Positions 55,372-62,432 of a stretch of DNA of 64,000 bases are shown piece after piece (positions within the stretch are counted from its first letter, which is position 1; the number at the start of each line of letters is the position of its first letter). The stretch spans positions 1,302,001-1,366,000 of the forward strand of contig NZ_LN831034.1 in the NCBI RefSeq assembly GCF_002055535.1. The letters are read 5' to 3'. The position numbers were made by a program, and so were the translations under genes. Under the pieces are notes generated by a model. That model was given only the letters and a program-made list of their open reading frames with translations, had not been told where the DNA came from and searched no databases. The stretch comes from Streptococcus pyogenes (GTDB taxonomy: Bacteria > Bacillota > Bacilli > Lactobacillales > Streptococcaceae).

Positions 55372-56727
55372 TCAGTCAGGCTTAGCTATTTCTATTAACT
55401 GGGTTAAAATGCCATCATGAATCTGCGAGCTAATTGTGAGATAGTCATAACGATTTAAAATGGTCGTGACATTCCTTAAGTCAAATTGCCAGTCATCTCT
55501 TTTTTTCAAAGCCGGTATAGCAAACACGCTTTGACTATCATCTTGTCCTTGTTTAGTACTGCTTTGAATGACTATGACAAGTTTATGGTTTTGATCCAGA
55601 AATGCTATTGATAAGCAAGGTTGCTTTGTCTCCAAACTCATTTCTATAGCATTATCTAACAAAAATGACAATAGCTTAGTGAAATCTACTACTTCTAGAA
55701 AAAACGTTGCAATACAATTAGGGATCGATACCTCAACCTTAAGCTTCTTATTTTTTGCCTCAATTAATTTAGCTAAAACAATATGTCTGATTGCTTCAAC
55801 TTGTAATTTATCTAAACAAGTTAAATCAAGTCTGTCATCTTTAGCATTATTCTTTTCAGCATTCAAGATACCTTCATAAGTAAGTCTCACAATAGAGATA
55901 TCATTTTGTTCGATTCCAATCTTAAGACGACTAGACACGGTAGTTAATAGCCGCCTAAGCTCTTGAATATCTTGATACAGCAATCCAAGGTGCTGACTAT
56001 AATTAATCAGCTCACGATATTCTTTTTGTTGCACAATTGCCTCAATAGAGTTTTGTTTTACATAACGCTCTAAATGAATTAATAAAGTAAGAAACAAAAT
56101 GAAATAAAAGAGCACTATGATTGAACGAGCAGTCGTTGTAGCAAGTCCTGATAAAGAAGGCGACATCACATCTATCCCTTGGACACACAAGTAATATAGA
56201 GCCATCGAAGAGTTAGTAAACACTAATAGTTTACTAGCTCTATGTGATTGAAAATATTGGCGCCAGGTTGAAAAATCGAAATGAAAAACTTGAATGCAGC
56301 GATAAATCAAAAAAATACTAAAACAAGTAATGCTGTAAATCAGTAGTGTATTATGTTTAACAACTGAATAAGGCATACCAAACAATGGCATAACAAAAAA
56401 TACAATAAATCGCTTAACCAAACTAATAGACACTAGTGGAAAAAAGGCATAAAACATTAAAAACTTAGCTTTTATTGATTTACCATAGTATAGGGCTATA
56501 AGCGCAAAGAAAAGAAACTGAGCCAACATCACAACATCAAGAATGAAATGGTCTGGAAAGAAAGCCCAAAAAACTACTTGAAACAAAACCATACTAAGTG
56601 ATAAATAAAAAATATTTTTCAGGCGAAGCGGAATTGCACTTACAAAGCTAAAAAGCTTTAACGTTAACATAATTTCAATAATATCTAAAAATATAAATCC
56701 TAAAAATTGAAGAAAATCTTCTAACAT
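55372..56727 (-). CDS. Degenerate AgrC/HPK10-type histidine-kinase-like membrane protein
   Basis: A 451-residue protein built like peptide-sensing HPK10 kinases: six to seven hydrophobic helices in residues ~1-220, then a cytosolic part. The N box is kept (LLDNAIEMS, about 357-364), but the phosphoacceptor RHDY motif expected in IQELRRLLTTVSSRLK (about 254-269) is missing, with no His between residues 248 and 314, and the glycine box is replaced by DDWQFDLRNV (about 411-420). No response-regulator gene is adjacent. It is probably a pseudokinase, a sensor scar or a peptide-binding membrane protein. The frame is intact, with a GGAGAAGG site before the start. Confidence 0.8.
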   Translation of the reverse strand: MLEDFLQFLGFIFLDIIEIMLTLKLFSFVSAIPLRLKNIFYLSLSMVLFQVVFWAFFPDHFILDVVMLAQFLFFALIALYYGKSIKAKFLMFYAFFPLVSISLVKRFIVFFVMPLFGMPYSVVKHNTLLIYSITCFSIFLIYRCIQVFHFDFSTWRQYFQSHRASKLLVFTNSSMALYYLCVQGIDVMSPSLSGLATTTARSIIVLFYFILFLTLLIHLERYVKQNSIEAIVQQKEYRELINYSQHLGLLYQDIQELRRLLTTVSSRLKIGIEQNDISIVRLTYEGILNAEKNNAKDDRLDLTCLDKLQVEAIRHIVLAKLIEAKNKKLKVEVSIPNCIATFFLEVVDFTKLLSFLLDNAIEMSLETKQPCLSIAFLDQNHKLVIVIQSSTKQGQDDSQSVFAIPALKKRDDWQFDLRNVTTILNRYDYLTISSQIHDGILTQLIEIAKPD

Positions 56728-57391
56728 TTATCCTTCTCCTTCTCGTTCAAAATATGTTATCACATCTCGATTTTCTTTTCATTTCGAACTCCGTAATAGA
56801 TAAACTGAGCTTTTTCATTTTAATCATATTCTTTATTTTATCATAAGTTCTGTCATTCTAACAGTTAAATTACGAAAAGCTTGATTAAGTAACTTTTCTA
56901 CATTCCGATCATTTTACTGGTTATCAACTCAGATTTATCAGTTGTTGATCTCATTATAAAAAAGTGTTGCATTTATCTTTAATATCTAACACATAAAGAC
57001 TCACACAGCCTACAGTTTTTGCAAAGGTTTCTTACAGCTTAAAAGATTAAATCAGGATAAATCCTCTATATCATCGTTCATATTAGCATACTAAAATAAC
57101 TTCTGGTAATGTAACCTCCTGACCACTCAGTTTTCTAATTTATAGCAAAAAACAGCTTTTTTTCAACAACCAATTATCCTAATATTGTCTGTGTGTACTT
57201 GCTCTTCAAATAGACCCTACTTAGTGACAAACTAACAAACTTTTTTAACCATGAATGTTTCTAAAATAAACATAGAGTTATCAATAATATGACTATGCTT
57301 AGTAAACCGTTTTTGACATCCCTACTATGTCAAGCTATTGCTCAAACCCATTACCTGAGCTTATAAAACTTGAGTTGTTATTGCCACTCAA
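56728..57391. other. 660-bp gene-free AT-rich stretch between the kinase-like gene and rlmD
   Basis: No supported gene. It holds a small perfect inverted repeat (TTGACAT..ATGTCAA, 57314-57334) and several T-rich runs. A lost response-regulator or peptide gene is conceivable, but nothing recognisable remains in the frames read. Confidence 0.4.
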
Positions 57392-58747
57392 TCATACACG
57401 TTTTTGTAACTTCACGACAGCCTCGGTCCTAGCTGTATGGGGGAACATGTCTACACTTTGGATATAGTGAACATCGTAAACCTTTGTTAGCTGCACCAAG
57501 TCGCGGGCCAAAGTGGAGGTATTACAAGACACATAAACCATCTGTTTAGGCTGGTAATGAAGAATCGTTTTTAATAATTTATCATCTAAACCAGTTCTTG
57601 GTGGGTCCACAATGACGGCATCCGCGCGGTAACCTTGTTTATACCATTTAGAAATAATATCCTCTGCCTTCCCTGCCTCATAGTAAGCGTTGTCAAAGCC
57701 CATGGCTTTGGCATTTTTTTGTGCATCTTCAATCGCTTCTGGGATAATATCCATCCCCCGCACAGACTTGACCTTCCCTGCAAAAGCAAAGCCAATCGAG
57801 CCAACCCCACAATAGGCATCAATAATATGATCTTTGCTCCCTACATCCAAGGCCTTCACCACCTCACCATACAAAACTTCTGTCTGCTGTGGATTAAGTT
57901 GGTAAAAAGCTCTCGGTGATAACGCAAATCCATAGTCTAAAACTTCTTCATGAATCGCCTCTTGTCCCCATAGAATTTCCGTTTCGTCCCCATAAATCTC
58001 ACTCGATTTAGAACGATTACTATTCAAGGCAACCGTTTTAACCTGAGGAAATGCCTTAGTCAATTCGCCAATGAAATTCGCTAACCTAACTTCTTTGCTA
58101 CTCACAACAATAATCTGTACCTGATCACTAGCCTGTGCCTTACGAACCATTATCGTCCGAATCCCAGCAATCTTGCGCTCATTGTAAATGGGCAACTTGT
58201 ACTTGTCCACTAACTGCGTAATCTTATTGATAATATCTTGCGTTAGTTGATCCTGTACCAAGCAATTGTCAATAGGAACCAAGCGATGACTTCCCTGGGA
58301 AAATAAACCAGCCTTGACCGTCCCGCCAAATGACCGCAGCTGAAACTGCAATTTGGCCCGATAGTGATCTGGCTTTTTCATTCCTAAAGTCGGTCTAATC
58401 TCAAATTGTTCATAGCCAGTTGGTTTGAACTTTTTAAGGGCCTGCCTAATCACATCATCTTTGAAATCTAGCTGTTTAGGATAGGCTAGATGCATGATTT
58501 GGCAACCACCACAAGTTTCATAAACAGAACAAGCTGGTTTGACACGATTCTTAGAAGCCTTGTTTACCGTTAACAGTTTGGCCTCTGCAAAATTCCGTTT
58601 AACCGCCGTGATTTGGCAAAAAATATCTTCTCCCTTTAAAGCACCAGGGACAAATACCAAAGTTTTCTGATAAAAACCAATCCCCTCACCGTTAATTCCC
58701 ATTCGCTTAATTTTTAAAGGAATTTTCTGTTTAACCTTTACGACCAT
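57392..58747 (-). CDS. rlmD: 23S rRNA (uracil-C5) methyltransferase RlmD/RumA-type
   Basis: A 451-residue TrmA/RlmD-family enzyme. N-terminal TRAM domain (about 1-60); iron-sulfur cysteines in [18 protein letters not shown] (about residues 71-88); SAM site [18 protein letters not shown] near residue 308; VDPPRTGLD near residue 378; catalytic Cys in [15 protein letters not shown] near residue 405. Such enzymes methylate U1939 (or a related uridine) of 23S rRNA. Streptococci carry two paralogues, so the exact target is uncertain. The neighbouring prophage begins upstream of its start. Confidence 0.93.
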   Translation of the reverse strand: MVVKVKQKIPLKIKRMGINGEGIGFYQKTLVFVPGALKGEDIFCQITAVKRNFAEAKLLTVNKASKNRVKPACSVYETCGGCQIMHLAYPKQLDFKDDVIRQALKKFKPTGYEQFEIRPTLGMKKPDHYRAKLQFQLRSFGGTVKAGLFSQGSHRLVPIDNCLVQDQLTQDIINKITQLVDKYKLPIYNERKIAGIRTIMVRKAQASDQVQIIVVSSKEVRLANFIGELTKAFPQVKTVALNSNRSKSSEIYGDETEILWGQEAIHEEVLDYGFALSPRAFYQLNPQQTEVLYGEVVKALDVGSKDHIIDAYCGVGSIGFAFAGKVKSVRGMDIIPEAIEDAQKNAKAMGFDNAYYEAGKAEDIISKWYKQGYRADAVIVDPPRTGLDDKLLKTILHYQPKQMVYVSCNTSTLARDLVQLTKVYDVHYIQSVDMFPHTARTEAVVKLQKRV

Positions 58748-58846
58748 CTCTTCCCCTTACTTCCTCTAGTATCCTAATCTCACCACCAAAAGCATTCACA
58801 AGCAACACATTTTTAGCAGTATTTTCGTCTTCTATTTTACCATTTT

Positions 58847-58855
58847 TGATATAAT
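58847..58855 (+). promoter_or_regulatory. Rightward promoter at the prophage boundary
   Basis: TGATATAAT, an extended -10 on the plus strand, about 100 bp from the rlmD start and pointing into the prophage. No bacterial gene follows it within the window; in prophage-free strains recX is expected here (established knowledge of group A gene order, recalled). It is probably the separated recX promoter. Confidence 0.45.
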
Positions 58856-58901
58856 GAACATATAGATAAAACTCCTAAAATTGTGGCTTTACAATGTCGT
58901 T

Positions 58902-58939
58902 CCTCGACTATTCCCCGACTTCTGGACGAGGTCTTTTTT
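58902..58939 (+). terminator. Plus-strand terminator at the prophage boundary
   Basis: CCTCG (58902-58906) pairs with CGAGG (58927-58931), with GAC..GTC extension, followed by TCTTTTTT. It would stop transcription coming from the rlmD-side promoter before it reaches the phage genes. It partly overlaps the paratox stop. Confidence 0.55.
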
Positions 58940-59120
58940 ATTTGTCTAATTCCACCATCACTTCTTCCACTATCTCCTCGGTCACAACTTCTCCATTTTT
59001 TACTTTCTCATGTGGCAAAACATAATCAAAAATCTGTCCGTTTTTACGCACGATCATAACTGTGTCTCCTGTGATATATCCACGGTCAATCGCTTGTTTA
59101 AACTCGTCGTATGTTAGCAT
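58938..59120 (-). CDS. prx: Paratox (Prx), phage-encoded ComR inhibitor
   Basis: A 60-residue acidic protein (MLTYDEFKQAIDRGYITGDTV..., ending VEEVMVELDK) that matches paratox, the conserved small protein at the toxin end of group A prophages. Paratox binds the competence activator ComR and blocks its DNA binding (established knowledge), limiting natural transformation. It is divergent from the DNase gene, as expected. A perfect SigX/CIN box (TACGAATA) lies 20 bases before the start, so competence itself should induce it. Confidence 0.93.
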   Translation of the reverse strand: MLTYDEFKQAIDRGYITGDTVMIVRKNGQIFDYVLPHEKVKNGEVVTEEIVEEVMVELDK

Positions 59121-59139
59121 TTTTACCCTCCTACTTATT

Positions 59140-59147
59140 TATTCGTA
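59140..59147 (-). promoter_or_regulatory. SigX (CIN/competence) box upstream of paratox
   Basis: The minus strand reads TACGAATA, identical to the streptococcal SigX consensus, ending 19 bases before the paratox ATG with a GGAGGG ribosome site between. SigX-dependent induction of prx would give negative feedback on ComR. Confidence 0.8.
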
Positions 59148-59164
59148 TTTTACAGGAAATAATA

Positions 59165-59197
59165 TAATTAAATTTAAAGGTCGTTTAAATTTAATTA
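59165..59197. repeat. Perfect 14-bp inverted repeat between paratox and DNase
   Basis: TAATTAAATTTAAA at 59165-59178 pairs exactly with 59184-59197 around a GGTCG centre. It is not followed by a T tract and lies between the two divergent start regions, so an operator or DNA cruciform is more likely than a terminator. Confidence 0.7.
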
Positions 59198-59317
59198 ACA
59201 TCTTTTTTGTTACAAACTAAAATATTGATTGTTAGCGAATATTAAATAAAAAGAAATTTTAGCGTAATATTATTGATAAATTAATTTTATTAATTTTAAG
59301 TTTTTTTAATTTAAAGT

Positions 59318-59325
59318 GATATAAT
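59318..59325 (+). promoter_or_regulatory. -10 region of the DNase gene
   Basis: GATATAAT (TATAAT at 59320-59325, with TG just upstream) about 33 bp before the DNase start. The upstream region is very AT-rich; no sharp -35. Confidence 0.6.
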
Positions 59326-59357
59326 TAACCTGTAAATAATAAAAGGAGGACATGGAT

Positions 59358-60158
59358 ATGTCTAAATCAAATCGTCGTACTTGGCAAGGTTTAGTTGTTA
59401 TTTTAATAGCTATTCTCACCACTTTTACCACAAGTACTGTTACGGCAGCCAGAAAAATTAGAAATTTCCCTGATACCACGGAAATTTTGTTAGGAACGAA
59501 GGCGACTGAGACACCAGGAATCTTACCATTCACTGGTAGCTACCAATTAGTTTTGGGCGATCTTGACAATCTGCAAAGGCCAACCTTCGCACACATCCAG
59601 CTAAAAGATCAAGATGAGCCTAATATTAAACGAAAAGGACTTAAATTCAATCCTCCTGGCTGGCATAATTACAAATTGACTGACGCTAATGGAAAAACAA
59701 CTTGGTTAATGGACCGTGGCCATTTAGTTGGTTACCAATTTAGCGGCTTAAATGACGAGCCTAAAAACCTAGTTACAATGACAAAATATCTTAATACTGG
59801 CTTTAGTGACAAAAATCCTTTAGGAATGCTCTATTATGAAAATAGATTAGATAGCTGGTTAGCTCTACACCCTAACTTCTGGCTAGACTATAAAGTTACT
59901 CCTGTTTATCATAAAAATGAGTTAGTTCCTCGCCAAGTAGTTCTACAGTATGTTGGAATTGATGAAAATGGAGATCTACTTCAAATTAAGTTAGGTAGTG
60001 AAAAAGAAAGTGTAGACAACTTTGGAGTAACATCAGTTACATTAGATAACGTATCTCCTTTAGCTGAATTGGATTACCAAACAGGAATGATGCTAGATTC
60101 AACTCAAAACGAAGAAGATAGTAATTTAGAAACCGAAGAGTTTGAAGAAGCGGCTTAA
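59358..60158 (+). CDS. spd3: Secreted streptodornase (Spd3/MF3-like DNA/RNA non-specific endonuclease)
   Basis: A 266-residue secreted nuclease. The signal peptide (about residues 1-30: basic N-end, GLVVILIAILTTFTTSTVTA, then AARK) is followed by a beta-beta-alpha-metal nuclease domain with the catalytic LMDRGHLVG motif (Asp-119 Arg-120 Gly-121 His-122) and a downstream TKYLNTGFSDKN metal-site region. Secreted DNases free bacteria from neutrophil extracellular traps (established knowledge). Start: of two ATGs, the one at 59358 has GGAGG at the better spacing. The phage context and size suit spd3, but the exact allele name is inferred. Confidence 0.85.
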   Translation: MSKSNRRTWQGLVVILIAILTTFTTSTVTAARKIRNFPDTTEILLGTKATETPGILPFTGSYQLVLGDLDNLQRPTFAHIQLKDQDEPNIKRKGLKFNPPGWHNYKLTDANGKTTWLMDRGHLVGYQFSGLNDEPKNLVTMTKYLNTGFSDKNPLGMLYYENRLDSWLALHPNFWLDYKVTPVYHKNELVPRQVVLQYVGIDENGDLLQIKLGSEKESVDNFGVTSVTLDNVSPLAELDYQTGMMLDSTQNEEDSNLETEEFEEAA

Positions 60159-60197
60159 CATAAACTTATACTTAATAAAAATATCTAGATTGTGAAC

Positions 60198-60240
60198 ATT
60201 ATCCCAAATGTTAGATTATTTATTTAATATTTGGGGTAAT
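60198..60240 (+). terminator. Terminator/hairpin after the DNase gene
   Basis: A 16-bp stem with two G-U pairs (60198-60213 with 60225-60240), 11-base AT-rich loop and a weak T tail. The rest of the 60159-60430 gap shows only a short AAAGTCC/GGACTTT hairpin (60321-60342). Confidence 0.75.
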
Positions 60241-60430
60241 TTGTATAAAGTTAAATTTTGAAGAAAAATTGGTATAGGCTACTATCTGTGCTATTTTTTA
60301 AAAAAAACAACGTCTATTTAGAAAGTCCCTTAAATAGGACTTTGAGAAATTAGTCTGTTTTAACGGCCTTTGTTGAGGATGATTGAATCGAGTAATATGT
60401 ATAGTAGATTGAAAGAAAAAGGGTGATTTT

Positions 60431-60865
60431 ATGAAAAGGTCCAAAAAAGCATCGTTACTTAGTGTTATTGTTGGAATGGCTTTAGCTGTGATACCAATTT
60501 ATATTGTTAATTATGACAATGAACTTATCGTTCTTTTAATGAGTATTTTTTTTAATGGGATAATTGTTTCCGCTTTTGAACTTATTAAAACATATGATGG
60601 TTTGCAGGAAGAATATAAAAAGCTAACTGTAGATAGATGGAAGAATACTATTTTACTGGCTTTCAATTCATTATATTTTGCTTCTATTTTGACAAATAGT
60701 CTATCAAATAATTTATCGACCATTTTATCAACTAATCGTTCTGACAAAGTAAGTGCAATATTTCTTACAGGTTGTTCTATTTTAGCACTACTTCCATTCC
60801 TCCTTCATAGGTTAATAAAACGAGAAATAGAAATTGAAAATGAAAGAAAAAAATTAAAAAAATAA
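60431..60865 (+). CDS. Four-helix membrane protein of unknown function (prophage)
   Basis: A 144-residue protein with four likely membrane helices (about residues 10-28, 32-54, 75-97, 105-127), a basic N-terminus (MKRSKKAS) and a charged C-terminal tail (KREIEIENERKKLKK). I do not recognise the family. The start has a weak GGTGAT-type ribosome site. It lies between the DNase terminator and a bidirectional terminator, on the same strand as the DNase. It may be a phage cargo gene; codon use is AT-rich like its neighbours. Confidence 0.7.
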   Translation: MKRSKKASLLSVIVGMALAVIPIYIVNYDNELIVLLMSIFFNGIIVSAFELIKTYDGLQEEYKKLTVDRWKNTILLAFNSLYFASILTNSLSNNLSTILSTNRSDKVSAIFLTGCSILALLPFLLHRLIKREIEIENERKKLKK

Positions 60866-60880
60866 TTACTTATAACACAA

Positions 60881-60917
60881 AAAACCGCCCTCAATCAAGA
60901 GAGCGGTTGGCTTTTTA
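60881..60917. terminator. Bidirectional terminator
   Basis: AACCGC..CTC..GAG..GCGGTT stem with one bulge, flanked by A6 and T5, between the converging membrane-protein genes. Confidence 0.85.
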
Positions 60918-61472
60918 TTTAAAGAGACAGTGACTAACTACAGTTGTTAAAACAAGTAAGAACATTAAAGAAAAATAAAATGAATGTCTCATGAGAAAAT
61001 GACGCCATTTATGCCGACACCCATTATCACATTTTGACGAATAGCAGTTACCAAAATTTTTACCTGTAATTCTAGCTACCCACAGCAATAAAGAATACAT
61101 CAATGTCAATACACCGATTAGCATTAGACTTGAGACAGTAATCATCCTTGATAAATCAAGAGTCTGAAGATCATTACCAATGTCAAATATCGCCCTTGCT
61201 ACATCTATACCACCAAACATAACAAAAACAAAAGCTGAAAACACTCCTAAGATAGCAATAAAGTCTGTGTAGATTGAAGATTTTGTATTCCGAACATCAT
61301 CCACTCCTTGCTTAACTTTTTGCAAAACACCGTCAGTCTCTGCGGATTGTTTTTTTAATTCGTCATTTGTAGCTGCAAGGTTAGAAGTTTCTTTTGCTAA
61401 TGTGTTTAGCTCAGGGATAATCTTCTCCAGAACATCTTTAGCTTCTTGAGAGTTTTTAAGTATAAATTTTTT
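60915..61472 (-). pseudogene. C-terminal membrane part of the Panacea-linked protein, after an amber codon
   Basis: An open frame of about 185 codons that continues the frame of the 61473-61781 gene directly after its TAG. It has a helical, E/K/N-rich stretch (LEKIIPELNTLAKETSNL, about 15-60), then three membrane helices, with a cysteine/basic loop GNCYSSKCDNGCRHKWRH before the last. It contains no ATG before the helices; only a TTG at 61325 could start it, with a poor ribosome site. It is most simply the rest of one 288-residue protein cut by a nonsense mutation. Function unknown; candidate toxin by position. Confidence 0.7.
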
Positions 61473-61781
61473 CTAAGTTTGAGCTAATGAATAATTGCTT
61501 TTTATTTTATCGAGGTTTTTTATCAAAATATCTTTTTGTGTATCAGTCCCTGAAAATTCCGAAATAATAAAGTCGATATTTGAGTTTAATTTCTCATTTT
61601 CTTCAACGCTATCTTCGTGACTATACACATATTCAGCAATTATTTCATAAGGAATTGTGACATTATCTTTAGCCATTTCCCTATGATAAACCTTTAATAA
61701 AGTGTCTTGATTATTTACTGGTGCTTTGCAAAAATTAGCATCTAGTAATAATTCCATAAACGCTGGAGCTATTGTACCCAT
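61473..61781 (-). CDS. N-terminal part of the Panacea-linked protein (truncated by in-frame TAG)
   Basis: A 102-residue predicted cytosolic protein that begins inside the 3' end of the antitoxin-like gene (13-nt overlap). It is largely helical and acidic and carries no membrane helix. The stop TAG at 61475-61473 is followed in the same frame by a coiled-coil and membrane region, which looks like the intended continuation. If made alone it would lack the membrane effector. I do not recognise a fold. Confidence 0.7.
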   Translation of the reverse strand: MGTIAPAFMELLLDANFCKAPVNNQDTLLKVYHREMAKDNVTIPYEIIAEYVYSHEDSVEENEKLNSNIDFIISEFSGTDTQKDILIKNLDKIKSNYSLAQT

Positions 61782-62293
61782 ATTTTAGCCCCTGGATTAT
61801 GTCCAAAAAAGTCTTTTATTTCTTCGATTGTATATTTAATTCCTTGGACACCGTCCATTATTCTATCCTCATACTTTTTCCAAGGTGTATGGTCGTGAGT
61901 AATATCAACAAGTTCGAACGGACCGAACCCATGCAGAGCATCAACTGTATTCTCAATCAATTGAGTATTCTCTACTTTTTGTGAGTCATATTCAGTTATC
62001 TCTAAGTCAGATAACTCCCCGAATGGGCTGACGCTGAATTCAACATATTCCATAATCATCTCGTCTGTAGAAATGGAAAAAGCTCCAAAACGTTTATATT
62101 CATGATAGACATCAGGAACAACCGGTCCATACTTCCACTTTTCCATACTCTCTTCAAAAAGCGGAGCTCCATTTTCAAGAATGTTTCTTACATTAACGAA
62201 GTATAATAATTTTTGCAATTTAAGGTTATTAATTTTGTAGCCTTTTTTATTTGAATACTCAATTATATAATTTGCAACAAATAACGCATGCAT
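61769..62293 (-). CDS. Panacea (DUF4065/SocA-like) domain protein, probable antitoxin
   Basis: A 174-residue DUF4065-type protein. HALFVANYIIEYSNKKGYKINNLKLQKLLYFV near the N-terminus and SMEKWKYGPVVPDVYHEYKRFGAF near residue 50 are the family's signature. Panacea proteins act as versatile antitoxins (PanA) that neutralise unrelated toxins (established knowledge), often encoded beside them and in phages. Here the gene overlaps the next one by 13 nt. Ribosome site AAGGAGG. Tandem repeats lie in the upstream gap. Antitoxin role is inferred. Confidence 0.8.
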   Translation of the reverse strand: MHALFVANYIIEYSNKKGYKINNLKLQKLLYFVNVRNILENGAPLFEESMEKWKYGPVVPDVYHEYKRFGAFSISTDEMIMEYVEFSVSPFGELSDLEITEYDSQKVENTQLIENTVDALHGFGPFELVDITHDHTPWKKYEDRIMDGVQGIKYTIEEIKDFFGHNPGAKIWVQ

Positions 62294-62337
62294 CTCAATT
62301 ACACCTCCTTTTTCTTAATTATAACATATTTGTCAAG

Positions 62338-62386
62338 TACTATATCTTGTTAGCTAAAAAGTTAGCTAACACTACATCTTGATTAG
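62338..62386. repeat. Tandem direct and inverted repeats upstream of the Panacea gene
   Basis: Two copies of GTTAGCTAA (62349-62357, 62361-62369), each with a palindromic TTAGCTAA core, are spaced 12 bp apart. They are flanked by two copies of ACTAyATCTTG (from 62339 and 62371), 32 bp apart. The block lies about 45-90 bp upstream of the Panacea gene start and looks like an operator or recombination scar. Confidence 0.55.
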
Positions 62387-62391
62387 GATAC

Positions 62392-62421
62392 CAAAAAACA
62401 GCCCCCGCAAAAAGCGAGGGC
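62392..62421 (-). terminator. Terminator downstream of the endolysin gene
   Basis: An 8-bp stem with one G-U pair (GCCCTCGC with GCGGGGGC on the minus strand, 62401-62421) and TTTTTT after it. Confidence 0.85.
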
Positions 62422-62432
62422 ATTTGTCTTAT

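Noticed and set aside
57314-57334. TTGACAT..ATGTCAA inverted repeat taken as an operator
   Set aside because: Only 7-bp arms in AT-rich DNA with no nearby start in the right place; could be chance.
62305-62335. TTGACA and TATAAT upstream of the Panacea gene taken as a consensus promoter
   Set aside because: They are only 7 bp apart; the TATAAT may still be a -10, but the TTGACA cannot be its -35.
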